Below, in pieces: positions 19,877 to 28,861 of a stretch of 64,000 nt of DNA (the stretch's first letter is position 1; every line of letters begins with the position of its first letter). A program made the position numbers and the translations under genes. The notes under the pieces are model-generated. The model was given only the letters and a program-made list of their open reading frames with translations, was not told the DNA's origin and did not search any database. Source of the stretch: Actinomucor elegans (lineage: Eukaryota; Mucoromycota; Mucoromycetes; Mucorales; Mucoraceae); the NCBI GenBank assembly GCA_026027325.1, contig JAMSLZ010000011.1, positions 186,001-250,000 of the forward strand, in the 5' to 3' direction.

Positions 19877-21342
19877 TATACCCTATGGGCAGAAGAAGAA
19901 GACTTGGAAGACTTGGACGTCTTGATAGCAGAAGCAGAAGCCTTGGTCTTCGCCACATTCACAATGTTCTTTTTAAGAAAGTCAATCTTGTTTTGAGTTT
20001 TGACCTTGACTTTGCTTAAATCCATCATCTCTTGCACCGTATCAACCTTCATAGTTGAAGCAACCTCGTAGTCAGCAAACTTGGAAGCTCGAGCACCAGT
20101 AGGACTGTTGGGATCGTACTCTACTCTCTCGCCAGAGAGCAGAGGATCACCCTCACCATCGAGCTCCATGACTTCAATGATTGAGTCATCACCAGGAACA
20201 CCACCAGAGACACCACCAGCAACACCAGAGGCAACACCAGAGACACCAGAGACACCACCAGCAACACCAGAGGCAACACCAGAGACACCAGAGATACCAC
20301 CAGAGACACCAACCAAGGGCTCAGAATCGCCCTCCTGCTCAACCAGTTCAATAGGAGCCTCTTCAACAACTACAACATCATCTTTTGGCGTAGGGTCAAG
20401 GCCAGATTTCTTTGCACCAGACAAAGCCACATAATCGTCCAGTTCAGCCTCGAAAGACTTCACTGCTTGCTTCTTGACCTTGCAGAACCTAGCCGTATGG
20501 CCTTTCTCGCGACAAGAGAAACACGTACGCTTAGCCAACTCAGGACAGTCCTTACGAACATGTCCTGACAAACGACAAAAGTGACAAACAGGGGGCGCAT
20601 TCTTGAACTGGGCAGGGGCAAACATGTCCCAAGCACTCAGGTACAGCATTCTTGTCAAAGGCTGAGGAGGAACCACCTCACCATCCTCACCTTCCATGCC
20701 TACCGACGTATCAATGAGCACCGACATCTTGCCCTCGAAATAGCCTTTGTGGGTATACTTCTTCAACTGGTATACCTTACCATAGAAGGCCAAAGAATCC
20801 AACATGTCCACCAAAAAGGTAGCTCTGTTCGGAGTACAACATAGCAAATTAAACTGAACATGGGTCAGATTACCACCCACAGAAGAGCCAGAGCCAGAAG
20901 CAGCAGAAGTCGATACGGCCTTGTACACCACACCATTGACAACAACACCATCATTAACGGCCTTGGTAGCATCATCCTTAGCGTCAAAATTGGCTTCAAC
21001 AAGAAGGTCACCACCAGCATTAGCGCGCATGGAACTAATGTGTCTAAAATCCACATTAGTATCAATTTGTTCTTCTATGACCTTATAGGCACCAGTGCGG
21101 TCACCAAACAGCTTCCCAGGGAAGGAGAACAGAACAGAACTTGAGCAAAGCGCCTGCTCCACCAGAGCAGCGGCTTTGCGCACCAAAAGTTCGGACTTGA
21201 GGTCATCATCTTCAAAGATGACCTCACCAACAAGAGGAACAGCAGCATTGTCGACATTACGTCGACCAGGAGTCAATGGAACCTTCTTGGAGGCACCACG
21301 GGCAACAACAGTCGTCCAGGACACGGCAGAATTTTCAGTCAT
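19876..21342 (-). CDS. LINE B-II ORF1, CCHC zinc-knuckle protein
   Basis: 488 aa from MTENSAV, with an open in-frame extension to 21456. Two CCHC knuckles (CHFCRLSGHVRKDC, CFSCREKGHTARFC), the same Gly/Val/Ser repeat length as B-I and a Lys/Ser tail. It differs from B-I at only a few residues (e.g. EEQIDTN for EEQIGTN). Confidence 0.9.
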   Translation of the reverse strand: MTENSAVSWTTVVARGASKKVPLTPGRRNVDNAAVPLVGEVIFEDDDLKSELLVRKAAALVEQALCSSSVLFSFPGKLFGDRTGAYKVIEEQIDTNVDFRHISSMRANAGGDLLVEANFDAKDDATKAVNDGVVVNGVVYKAVSTSAASGSGSSVGGNLTHVQFNLLCCTPNRATFLVDMLDSLAFYGKVYQLKKYTHKGYFEGKMSVLIDTSVGMEGEDGEVVPPQPLTRMLYLSAWDMFAPAQFKNAPPVCHFCRLSGHVRKDCPELAKRTCFSCREKGHTARFCKVKKQAVKSFEAELDDYVALSGAKKSGLDPTPKDDVVVVEEAPIELVEQEGDSEPLVGVSGGISGVSGVASGVAGGVSGVSGVASGVAGGVSGGVPGDDSIIEVMELDGEGDPLLSGERVEYDPNSPTGARASKFADYEVASTMKVDTVQEMMDLSKVKVKTQNKIDFLKKNIVNVAKTKASASAIKTSKSSKSSSSAHRV

Positions 21343-21464
21343 GTGCCAGATTTCTTGAAATTGGCGAGATTGTGAGAAAAAGTTTTTAAGATGTCGAAAT
21401 TGGCGAATTGAGATGTCAAGATCGAGCGAAATGTGCAAAAAGTTGGAGATGTGCAAAAATAATT
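21343..21464 (-). promoter_or_regulatory. Leader of LINE B-II, ORF1-proximal part
   Basis: Shared A/B leader just upstream of MTENSAV; it continues into the tandem repeats at 21465. Confidence 0.7.
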
Positions 21465-21752
21465 ATACCACCAGAAGCGCAGCGACGAGTAGAATACGAA
21501 TACGAAACAAGCGGAGATGGATGGATTGAATTGAGCGAGATATCGACAAAAAACCAGACCATACCACCAGAAGCGCAGCGACGAGTAGAATACGAATACG
21601 AAACAAGCGGAGATGGATGGATTGAATTGAGCGAGATATCGACAAAAAACCAGACCATACCACCAGAAGCGCAGCGACGAGTAGAATACGAATACGAAAC
21701 AAGCGGAGATGGATGGATTGAATTGAGCGAGATATCGACAAAAAACCAGACG
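21465..21752 (-). repeat. 96-bp leader segment in three tandem copies
   Basis: Units start at 21465, 21561 and 21657, each beginning ATACCACCAGAAGC and ending at ACCAGAC. The unit is a part of the LINE leader that is single in other copies. The unit start coincides with the 3' flanking target duplication of B-II, so at least one copy is probably the resumed B-I leader; the extra one could be promoter-monomer amplification or another lost insertion. Confidence 0.85.
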
Positions 21753-22030
21753 GATGCAAAATTTTTTGTAAAAAGTGATCTTTAAGCGAAAGAGCCTCTA
21801 TTTTTTGTAAAAAGTGATCTTCAAGCGTGGATTAAATTGAGCGAGATATTGACAAAAAACCAGACGGATGCAAAATTTTTTGTAAAAAGTGATCTTTAAG
21901 CGAAAGAGCCCTTCCCTTTTTGCCACTTTAAGATCAATAAATTACATTTAATACAAAAAAAAAAAAAAGAAAAAAGTTTTTGAAATGTCGAAATTGGCGA
22001 ATTGAGATGTCAAGATCGCAAGCGGAGATG
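21753..22030 (-). other. Stacked LINE leader fragments
   Basis: Successive partial leaders, antisense, separated by the words AAGTGATCTTTAAGCGAAAGAGC, here in pieces: end of the B-I leader to 21799, TSD 21800-21814, A-I leader start 21815 to about 21830, a further leader piece (about 21832-21910), then a sense-strand 3' scrap (21923-21968) and another leader piece to 22030. No coding potential beyond spurious frames. Confidence 0.7.
21923..21968 (+). mobile_element. Extremely 5'-truncated LINE B 3' end
   Basis: The last 32 bp of the family B 3' UTR (with AATAAA) and 14 A, on the plus strand within otherwise minus-strand leaders. It is a dead-on-arrival insertion in the opposite orientation and a rare exception to the array's polarity. 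Confidence 0.7.
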
Positions 22031-22092
22031 TTTTTTTTTTTTTTTTTTTTTTTTTTTTTGTATGAAGTGTAACTTTATTAACATTTAGTATT
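22031..22092 (-). terminator. A-III 3' UTR and poly(A)
   Basis: A 33-bp 3' UTR followed by 29 A on the minus strand. The sequence before the tail includes AATAAAGTTACACTTCATAC, the family A 3' end, distinct from that of family B. Confidence 0.88.
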
Positions 22093-25000
22093 CTAATTTA
22101 ATTCTAACAAACTAGGAGATTCAGTGGCAGTGGATGTACTAGCCATGAATTCCGAAATTATAAGTGAATGGTCATGCTCGAATGCATTAATAGCATGAGC
22201 AGAGGACCAGGATTCATCATGAATTACGCATTTCCAATGCAAACGCCAAACTGTAGCTAAGCCGGCACCAAGGAGCACCAAAAGGTCATTCGAAAGAGGT
22301 ACTGACTTGAGATCACACAAGGTGACCAAGCCGGACCAAACAGAAGCAAGATCGCAGAGAGGTTCTTGGAGACAGAGCAACTGGATCATATCCATCCAAA
22401 AGATAGCCTTCATCGGACAGTATACGAGCATATGGCCAAGTGTTTCCACTTCACCACAGAGGCCACAGAGAGGAGACAGGTACACATTTGGATCCCACCG
22501 ATACAAGCGAGCACGATAACCAATGCGGTCATGCAAGAGACGCCACCAAGGAGTGAATGCTTTTGCAGGCATAGGCAAAGACCAAAAGAGACGCCAAAAG
22601 AAGGGCCGAAGCAGAGCATGAGCACCCATAGTAGCAGGAGGTTGAGGACGGTGCATCACAAGTGATGCATACTCCGGATGCCAAGAGCGACGCAGAACAC
22701 CAAGAGGAACCTTTCGAATCGAGACTACCGTTTTACTGGTAACCTGGATAGTCCAGTGGGCAGTAGAAGGCAGCCAAGAAGAAGCAGCAGGAGAACAGGG
22801 CAGAGCAGACAGTTCCGAAGAAGAGAAGCCAATCTTGGAACGGATTACCTCAGGCAAAGTCAGAGTCGGAGGACCATTAAATGGTTGGAAACCAGACCAG
22901 ACTAGACGAACTTGCATTTTCATGTTGTTCTTGAGACCAGCAGAGACCACACCGAGATGAGGAATCCAGAAACACAAGTCCGAGAGCAAATACCTTGGAG
23001 CCAGGGCAGCAGGATCCAGAGGAGGAGGCTTACCCAGAGGATTCTCGCAAGGCGATACCACAGAACAAAGAGGAAGATCCAAAAACCAGCGAGGAGACCA
23101 ACTTTCCGACACGACCAGAGGAGGCAACCGAGAAAGCAACTCCACCAAGTGAGAAACCACAGGCACACCCTTGAAAAGCGACTTGTACATGGCTGGATAC
23201 ATGAACCAGGGTAGGACCGAAGAGTGACCAGTATACACCTGAATACAATGCACCAACCAAGGAGAAACAAAGTCCACAGCAGAACGAGAAGGAAACAGCA
23301 ATCGTTGGATGTACACCATATGGAGAGCCAGGCTTTGATCTTTGACATCAACAAGAGAGGCACCACCGAACTTCTTTGGTAGACACAAGGAAGACCAAGA
23401 CACAGACGGATTGAAAGGAACCATGAATTCACGAATGACCCTTTTGAGCTGGTCCAGCCAGGAAGTAGGAGCAGGTATCACCCGAAGAATATGGTACACC
23501 TTAGAGAGCAGCAGAGAGTTAGCCACAAGACTTTTACCACGGATTGACAGCTGTCGTTCCTTAAGCAGGTTGCTATGCCTTGTAACCTTGACCAAGATAG
23601 CATCCAGGTAGTCCAACAGTTGAGCTTGTGTACTGTACAGAGGATAGCCCAAGTACCGCACCGCACCAGAAGAAGAAGCATCATGCCATTCGATACCAGA
23701 AGAATCTGCCAGAGACACCCATGAAGCATGAGAGACACCAGAGAGAGACACCAAGACCGTCTTGCTAAGATTGACTTTTGCATTGGAAGCGCGACCATAA
23801 AGATCCAAGAGAGAGAGTAGTAGAGACCATTCATCCGGAGAGGAGAGAAACACTTCAAGATCATCAGCATAACTTAGGAGCTTCACCGCTGGAGGAGGGG
23901 TTGAGCCACTGACAAAGTCAAGAGGCCAATTGCCCGTACCATCCTTTGGATCCACATGCACCGAGAGAGGAGAAGGCTTGAACCGAGGAGACACCATCAC
24001 CGAACCAAGAGAGACACCAGCCAAAGAAGACACCAGAAGAGAACGCAGCAGTGGCTCGAAAGCCAAGTTGAAGAGCAAAGGCGAGAGAGGATCACCTTGC
24101 CGTAAGCCTCGCTGTTGAGGTATTGGAGCCCCTAACCAACCATTGATGGACACCGAGATTTGGGTACCAAAAAAGAGAGAAGAGAGGGAACTCACCAACG
24201 AAGCGGGGAAGCCAAAACGAAGTAGGACCAGCCGAAGGTATTCAGGATGAACCCTATCATAGGCCTTTTCTTGATCCAAGAGCACAGCCACCTGCGGTAA
24301 CTCTGGAGAGACCGAGCGCAAATGAGACATCAGGAGCTGGTTGAGCCAGCCATTATCAGAGATCAACCGACGGGGCATAAAGCCAGTTTGGTACGGATTG
24401 ATCAGACCAGGAAGCACCTCATTGAACCGATTGGCCAACAGTTTTGTGAACAGCTTGGCATCCGAATTGATCAAAGAAAGGGGTCGCCAGTTAGAGAGCA
24501 GCTGAGGATCACCCTTCTTGTACAGCAGAACCATTCGAGTTTGTTGCCAAGATTGCGGAAACACACCTGAGAAAGCATCACCAAGAACCGATACTAAGAG
24601 ATCAAGGAAAGGACGGGAGTTTGTAGCCAAGTATTGATACACCTCAAATGGAAGACCATCCAGACCAGGACTACGAGACTTGGGAGCATGAGCAAGCACA
24701 GAAAGCACCAGAAGAGCATTGGGCAAAGCCGTCAGCTTTTCCGCATCCGAAGATGAAAGCACCACCTCAGGAGGTATAGCCGCCAAAAGAGAATCTATAG
24801 CTTCCGCATCGATATCATCAGGAGTGTACAGCTTTTGGTAGAAACCTCGAGCTTCCTTCAGAATATCAGCCGCTTCCACCAAGACCTCACCAGTAGTAGA
24901 GCACTTTAAGGATTGGATAGTCATAGAAGACTGCCGCTCCTTGATGACCCGGTAGAAATACTTGTTGTTGCGTTCCCCAAGTTCATGCCAACGAGTGGCC

Positions 25001-26151
25001 GAGCGAAGCATATGTTGGCGAGTTTCTTTTTGAATCTGACCATCGATCAATTTCTCTAGTTCATGCACCACCTGAAGAGGAAGTGAATCACCACTAGGTT
25101 GAATCGACGGTGTAGCATCACTAGTCCTAACACCTGACTCAACAGAGGAAACAGCCTTCATACGTTCCTTTTGCAACGCAGCAACTTTGTTCTTGAACCG
25201 AGTCTTCATGCTTCGAGAGTACGTCTGTGCACAGCACTTCAGTAACATCTTGAAGGATTCCCAACGTTCCTGCACCGAAAGCGAAGGGTCTCCACCACTA
25301 CCATGACTAGAATTGTCAGAATCACCATCACCACCATCAAAGAACAGAGCCACAGTCTTGTCCAGCAAAGCCAAGAACTCCGTGTCATCGAGGAGTGTGG
25401 GATTAAACCGCCAACAACCTGGACCAATAGAGGCACGAGCAGGAAGAAGATCAACCGTCAAAAGACAGTGATCTGTCCACTTTGGGGGTACATATTGGAC
25501 CAGAGCATTCACCAGGCGCGTAGCCAAAGACCGATGACCAAAGATGTAGTCAATGGTTGTGCCAGCTTGAGGGAAGGTAGCAGCCCCATCCGGGAAGCAG
25601 TTGTCAAAGTGAGTACATAGCCATTCATACCAAGGGAGCACGGCAGAATGACTAGTCTCGGCGGTAGTATGCAGGTGGATGTTGAAATCACCTACCAACA
25701 TCCAAGGCGTGTTGGACACCTCAGACCACAATGCAAGAGAGAGAAAAGATTGTAGAAACAGTGGACGGTCCGAAGACTGTGCCGGTGCATAGATATTGGC
25801 CACACGGCACAAGACATTATGCTGGGCATCCTTGACAGTAGCCACAACACAACGCTCATCCAGGAGAACTTGAGTAGCATCCAAAGAAAGACCAGGCTTG
25901 AGACAGACAATGGCACAATGTTTGGACACCACAAAGGGACAGCGAGGAAAGAAGAAAGAGAAAGAGCGGATTTGTTGATCAGAAAGAACGGATTGAGAGT
26001 GAAAGTGAGATACCTCTTGCAAGCAAAGGATATCCACACCGAGAGAACGAGCGCGTAGGTAAGAAGCGAACTCCTTTTGTATGTTTTTATTGGACTCCAT
26101 AAAAATGCTACGCACATTTAAGGAGCCAATTCGAATGTGTGAACCTAACAT
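22093..26151 (-). CDS. LINE A-III ORF2: endonuclease-reverse transcriptase
   Basis: 1352 aa, uninterrupted. APE-type endonuclease about residues 1-235 (Asn12, Glu46, Asp155/Asn157, Asp201, Asp227/His228). Reverse transcriptase about 490-790: SRSPGLDGLPFEVY, NWRPLSLINSDAK, LLDQEKAYDR (Asp626), RGLRQGDPLSP and SYADD (Asp763/764). C-terminal CGLCGEVETLGHMLVYC finger about 1229-1245. No RNase H motifs seen. The enzyme nicks target DNA and copies LINE RNA at the nick. Domain order fits L1-like LINEs; exact clade not determined. Start at the TAATG overlap with ORF1. Confidence 0.95.
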   Translation of the reverse strand: MLGSHIRIGSLNVRSIFMESNKNIQKEFASYLRARSLGVDILCLQEVSHFHSQSVLSDQQIRSFSFFFPRCPFVVSKHCAIVCLKPGLSLDATQVLLDERCVVATVKDAQHNVLCRVANIYAPAQSSDRPLFLQSFLSLALWSEVSNTPWMLVGDFNIHLHTTAETSHSAVLPWYEWLCTHFDNCFPDGAATFPQAGTTIDYIFGHRSLATRLVNALVQYVPPKWTDHCLLTVDLLPARASIGPGCWRFNPTLLDDTEFLALLDKTVALFFDGGDGDSDNSSHGSGGDPSLSVQERWESFKMLLKCCAQTYSRSMKTRFKNKVAALQKERMKAVSSVESGVRTSDATPSIQPSGDSLPLQVVHELEKLIDGQIQKETRQHMLRSATRWHELGERNNKYFYRVIKERQSSMTIQSLKCSTTGEVLVEAADILKEARGFYQKLYTPDDIDAEAIDSLLAAIPPEVVLSSSDAEKLTALPNALLVLSVLAHAPKSRSPGLDGLPFEVYQYLATNSRPFLDLLVSVLGDAFSGVFPQSWQQTRMVLLYKKGDPQLLSNWRPLSLINSDAKLFTKLLANRFNEVLPGLINPYQTGFMPRRLISDNGWLNQLLMSHLRSVSPELPQVAVLLDQEKAYDRVHPEYLRLVLLRFGFPASLVSSLSSLFFGTQISVSINGWLGAPIPQQRGLRQGDPLSPLLFNLAFEPLLRSLLVSSLAGVSLGSVMVSPRFKPSPLSVHVDPKDGTGNWPLDFVSGSTPPPAVKLLSYADDLEVFLSSPDEWSLLLSLLDLYGRASNAKVNLSKTVLVSLSGVSHASWVSLADSSGIEWHDASSSGAVRYLGYPLYSTQAQLLDYLDAILVKVTRHSNLLKERQLSIRGKSLVANSLLLSKVYHILRVIPAPTSWLDQLKRVIREFMVPFNPSVSWSSLCLPKKFGGASLVDVKDQSLALHMVYIQRLLFPSRSAVDFVSPWLVHCIQVYTGHSSVLPWFMYPAMYKSLFKGVPVVSHLVELLSRLPPLVVSESWSPRWFLDLPLCSVVSPCENPLGKPPPLDPAALAPRYLLSDLCFWIPHLGVVSAGLKNNMKMQVRLVWSGFQPFNGPPTLTLPEVIRSKIGFSSSELSALPCSPAASSWLPSTAHWTIQVTSKTVVSIRKVPLGVLRRSWHPEYASLVMHRPQPPATMGAHALLRPFFWRLFWSLPMPAKAFTPWWRLLHDRIGYRARLYRWDPNVYLSPLCGLCGEVETLGHMLVYCPMKAIFWMDMIQLLCLQEPLCDLASVWSGLVTLCDLKSVPLSNDLLVLLGAGLATVWRLHWKCVIHDESWSSAHAINAFEHDHSLIISEFMASTSTATESPSLLELN

Positions 26152-27575
26152 TACGCCCTATGGGCAGAACCAGAGGACTTGGAAGGCTTGGGGGCCTTGA
26201 TCGAAGAGCTACCAGAAGTCTTGGTTACGTTCGCAATGTTCTTTTTCAAAAAATCAATCTTGTTCTGAGTAGAAGAGTTGACCTTGGACAAATTCAACAT
26301 CTCCTTAGGACTATCCACCTTCATTCCAACACCAGAAGCAAAAGGAGCATGCTTCGAAGCCAATGAACCGTACGGACTGTTGGGATTGTACTTTGAATTC
26401 ACGCCGGAAGACAAAGGAGCACCCTCACCGGTTTCGGTCATCACCACATCTTGATCATCAGCATCATCACCAGCACCAACACCAGAGTCACCACCAGCAC
26501 CAACACCAGCACCAACACCAGAGTCACCACCAGCACCAACAAAGGACACACCAGAAGATTCCGGAACCTCGTCCTGATCAGCCAAATCAACTGTAGCTTC
26601 CTCAACCATTACGTTATCTTCCATTGACTTGGAATCAGAACCAGTTCTCATATCATCAGACAAAGCAACATATTCATCAAGCTCTACCTCAAAAGGCTTC
26701 ACCTTGGACTTCTTCACTTTACAAAAACGTGCAGTATGGCCATGCTCTTGGCAAGAGAAACACCTGCGCTTGGCCAATTCAGGACAGTCCTTGCGAACAT
26801 GACCTGAACGGCGACAGAAGTGACACACAGGAGGAGCATTCTTGTACTGAGCGGGAGCAAAGTTGTCCCAGGCACTCATGTAGAGCATTCTTGAAAGCGG
26901 CTGAGGAGGAACCACCTCACCATCCTCATTTTTCATACCCACAGAAGTATCAAGCAACACCGACATCTTGCCCTCGAAATACCCTTTGCTGGTAAACTTT
27001 TTCAATTGGTACACCTTACCATAGAAAGCCAAAGAGTCAAGCAAGTCCACCAGGAAGGTATCCTCATTGGGAATAGCATTGAGCAGCGTAAACTGCACAT
27101 GGGTTAAACTATTTCCCACGGAAGCACCAGAACCAGAAGAAGTTGAAACAGCCTTGTAGACAATACCATTCACCATAATACCAGAACCAACAGCCTTGAG
27201 AGCATCAGCCTTCAGCCTGAAAGTTGCTTCCACCAGAAGGTCACCACCAGCAGTTTTGCCCCAAGCACTAATAGGCCTGAACTGTACCTTACTATCGATT
27301 TGCTCTTGAATCGCCTTGTAAGCAGCAAAACGATCAGGAAACAACTTTCCAGGGAAAGAGAACAAAACAGAACCAGAAGAGAGAGCTTGCTCCACCAAAG
27401 CAGCAGCCTTGCGAACCAAGATTTCAGATTTAAGGTCATCATCTTCGAAAATGACCTCACCAACAAGAGGAATTGCGGAATTGTCGACATTACGTCGACC
27501 AGGAGTAACAAGTACCTTCTTAGAGGCACCACGGGCAACAATTGTTGTCCAGGACACGGCAGAATTTTCGGTCAT
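26151..27575 (-). CDS. LINE A-III ORF1, CCHC zinc-knuckle protein
   Basis: 474 aa, the shortest full ORF1 here because the Gly/Val/Ala/Asp tract has fewer repeat units than A-I or A-IV (486 aa). Knuckles CHFCRRSGHVRKDC and CFSCQEHGHTARFC are intact. It has GEVIF where A-I/A-IV have GEAIF. It stops on the ORF2 start codon (TAATG). Confidence 0.93.
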   Translation of the reverse strand: MTENSAVSWTTIVARGASKKVLVTPGRRNVDNSAIPLVGEVIFEDDDLKSEILVRKAAALVEQALSSGSVLFSFPGKLFPDRFAAYKAIQEQIDSKVQFRPISAWGKTAGGDLLVEATFRLKADALKAVGSGIMVNGIVYKAVSTSSGSGASVGNSLTHVQFTLLNAIPNEDTFLVDLLDSLAFYGKVYQLKKFTSKGYFEGKMSVLLDTSVGMKNEDGEVVPPQPLSRMLYMSAWDNFAPAQYKNAPPVCHFCRRSGHVRKDCPELAKRRCFSCQEHGHTARFCKVKKSKVKPFEVELDEYVALSDDMRTGSDSKSMEDNVMVEEATVDLADQDEVPESSGVSFVGAGGDSGVGAGVGAGGDSGVGAGDDADDQDVVMTETGEGAPLSSGVNSKYNPNSPYGSLASKHAPFASGVGMKVDSPKEMLNLSKVNSSTQNKIDFLKKNIANVTKTSGSSSIKAPKPSKSSGSAHRA

Positions 27576-27839
27576 GTACCAGAATTCTCAAAATTGAGGA
27601 GATTGAGCAAAAAAGTTTTTGAAATGTCGAAATTGGCGAATTGAGATGTCAAGATCGAGCAAAATGTGCAAAAAGTTGGAGATGTGCAAAAATAATTATA
27701 CCACCAGAAGCGCAGCGACGAGTAGAATACGAATACGAAACAAGCGGAGATGGATGGATTGAATTGAGCGAGATATTGACAAAAAACCAGACGGATGCAA
27801 AAATTTTTTGTAAAAAGTGATCTTTAAGCGAAAGAGCTT
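27576..27839 (-). promoter_or_regulatory. Complete leader of LINE A-III
   Basis: 264 bp from the 5' edge (which begins AAGCTCTTTCGCTTAAAG on the minus strand) to the ORF1 ATG. As the leader of a copy with a defined target duplication, it gives the full-length 5' end: CTTTCGCTTAAAGATCAC, a CT-rich half, TATAATTATTTTTG, then CTCGATCTTGACATCTC. Confidence 0.8.
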
Positions 27840-27938
27840 ATCGCAAGCGGAGATGGATGGATTGAATTGAGCGAGATACTGACAAAAAACCAGACGGATG
27901 CAAAATTTTTGCAAAAGTGATTTGTAAGCCAAAGAGCT
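27840..27938 (-). other. Leader remnant of the LINE that received A-III
   Basis: Starts with the 16-bp target duplication and continues as a diverged LINE leader to a 5' edge near 27938 (reading CTCTTTGGCTTACAAATCAC on the minus strand). The body of this older copy is not preserved next to it. Confidence 0.65.
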
Positions 27939-28253
27939 TCGAGTTTCGTTAAAAATGCGTCTTTGGACAACTTAGCAGTTGCTTAATAATATTGCTATTG
28001 TGATACTTTATTATACTAATTTTATTTAATACATTTGTATAATTAGCAATAATTACAGGTTCATCAAATAAAGACACACGGCCAACTATTTTTGTAAATA
28101 CCTGCAACATTTCGCCTCTTTTTTTCGTAATTATGTTAATAGTTTATTTGATAGTCTAAGAATTGAATAATTACTACAATTAGCGGGAAAGGTATGTTGT
28201 GGGAAAGGTAGTTATTATTGCATGTGTATGCATGGAGTATAACCCTTTTTAAT

Positions 28254-28254
<1 letters not shown>
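27939..28254. other. Non-LINE core between the two divergent arrays
   Basis: About 316 bp unlike anything else in the window: AT-rich, with two GGGAAAGGTA words (about 28188-28210). I see no ORF, RNA gene or terminal repeat. It is the only sequence between the minus-strand and plus-strand LINE arrays and may be the original genomic locus. Confidence 0.6.

Positions 28255-28287
<33 letters not shown>
28255..28287. repeat. 33-bp poly(T) at the array centre
   Basis: Could be the poly(A) tail of a lost minus-strand insertion, but what follows is the sense-strand 5' edge of B-V, not a known LINE 3' end. Confidence 0.8.
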
Positions 28288-28288
<1 letters not shown>

Positions 28289-28341
28289 GAGGGCTCTTTC
28301 CACTTAAGAGCTTAAAGATCAAAGATCACTTTTTACAAAAA
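28288..28341 (+). promoter_or_regulatory. 5' edge of the LINE B-V leader
   Basis: Begins GGAGGGCTCTTTCC and ends at the 15-bp target duplication CACTTTTTACAAAAA (28327-28341), which recurs at 40049-40063 where the B-V leader resumes. B-IV inserted here. Confidence 0.75.
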
Positions 28342-28606
28342 GACTCCTCTTTCGCTTAAAGATCACTTTTTACAAAAAATTTTGCATCCGTCTGGTTTTT
28401 TGTCAATATCTCGCTCAATTTAATCCATCCATCTCCGCTTGTTTCGTATTCGTATTCTACTCGTCGCTGCGCTTCTGGTGGTATAATTATTTTTGCAAAT
28501 CTCCAACTTTTTGCACATTTCGCTCGATCTTGACATCTCAATTCGCCAATTTCGACATCTTAAAAACTTTTTCTCACAATCTCGCCAATTTCAAGAAATC
28601 TGGCAC
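28342..28606 (+). promoter_or_regulatory. Leader of LINE B-IV
   Basis: 265 bp, full length, ending at the ORF1 ATG at 28607. It closely matches the A-III leader, showing that both families share this region. Confidence 0.78.
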
Positions 28607-28622
28607 ATGACTGAAAATTCTG
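28607..28622 (+). pseudogene. First codons of LINE B-IV ORF1
   Basis: The ATG and next four codons (MTENS), then A-IV. GACTGAAAATTCTG (28609-28622) recurs at 34430-34443 as the target duplication of A-IV. Confidence 0.85.
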
Positions 28623-28861
28623 CTTTACAAAAAATTTTGCATCCGTCTGGTTTTTTGTCCATATCTCGCTCAATTCAATCCATCCATCTCCGCTTGTTTC
28701 GTATTCGTCTTCTACTCGTCGCTGCGCTTCTGGTGGTATAATTATTTTTGCAAATCTCCAACATCTTCTACATTTCGCTCGATCTTGACATCTCAATTCG
28801 CCAATTTCGACATTTCAAAAACTTTTTTGCTCAATCTCCTCAATTTTGAGAATTCTGGTAC
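28623..28861 (+). promoter_or_regulatory. Leader of LINE A-IV
   Basis: 239 bp, starting within CTTTACAAAAAATTTTGC, about 25 bp shorter at its 5' edge than the A-III leader, so slightly 5' truncated. Confidence 0.75.

Larger units (their letters stand above)
13508..21560 (-). mobile_element. LINE copy B-II (family B), inserted in the B-I leader
   Basis: Poly(T) 13508-13520, then 3' UTR, ORF2 (13578-15645 plus 17888-19876, split by DTR1-b), ORF1 (19876-21342) and leader. The 14-bp target duplication (13494-13507, 21561-21574) puts its 5' edge at about 21560, so the leader would be slightly shortened. A 96-bp tandem repeat at 21465-21752 makes the exact edge uncertain. Confidence 0.82.
22031..27839 (-). 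mobile_element. LINE copy A-III, full length and uninterrupted
   Basis: 5809 bp: poly(T) 22031-22059, 3' UTR, ORF2 22093-26151, ORF1 26151-27575 and leader 27576-27839. It is flanked by the 16-bp target duplication ATCGCAAGCGGAGATG (22015-22030, 27840-27855), which is itself leader sequence, so A-III landed in another LINE's leader. Both ORFs are open, which makes it a candidate active element. Confidence 0.92.

Noticed and set aside
27939..28254. Telomeric or ribosomal DNA target for the LINEs
   Set aside because: No telomere-like tandem repeat and no recognisable rRNA sequence in the core.
28255..28287. Poly(A) tail of a family A or B LINE at the core
   Set aside because: The adjacent sequence is the 5' edge of B-V in sense orientation, not either family's 3' UTR.
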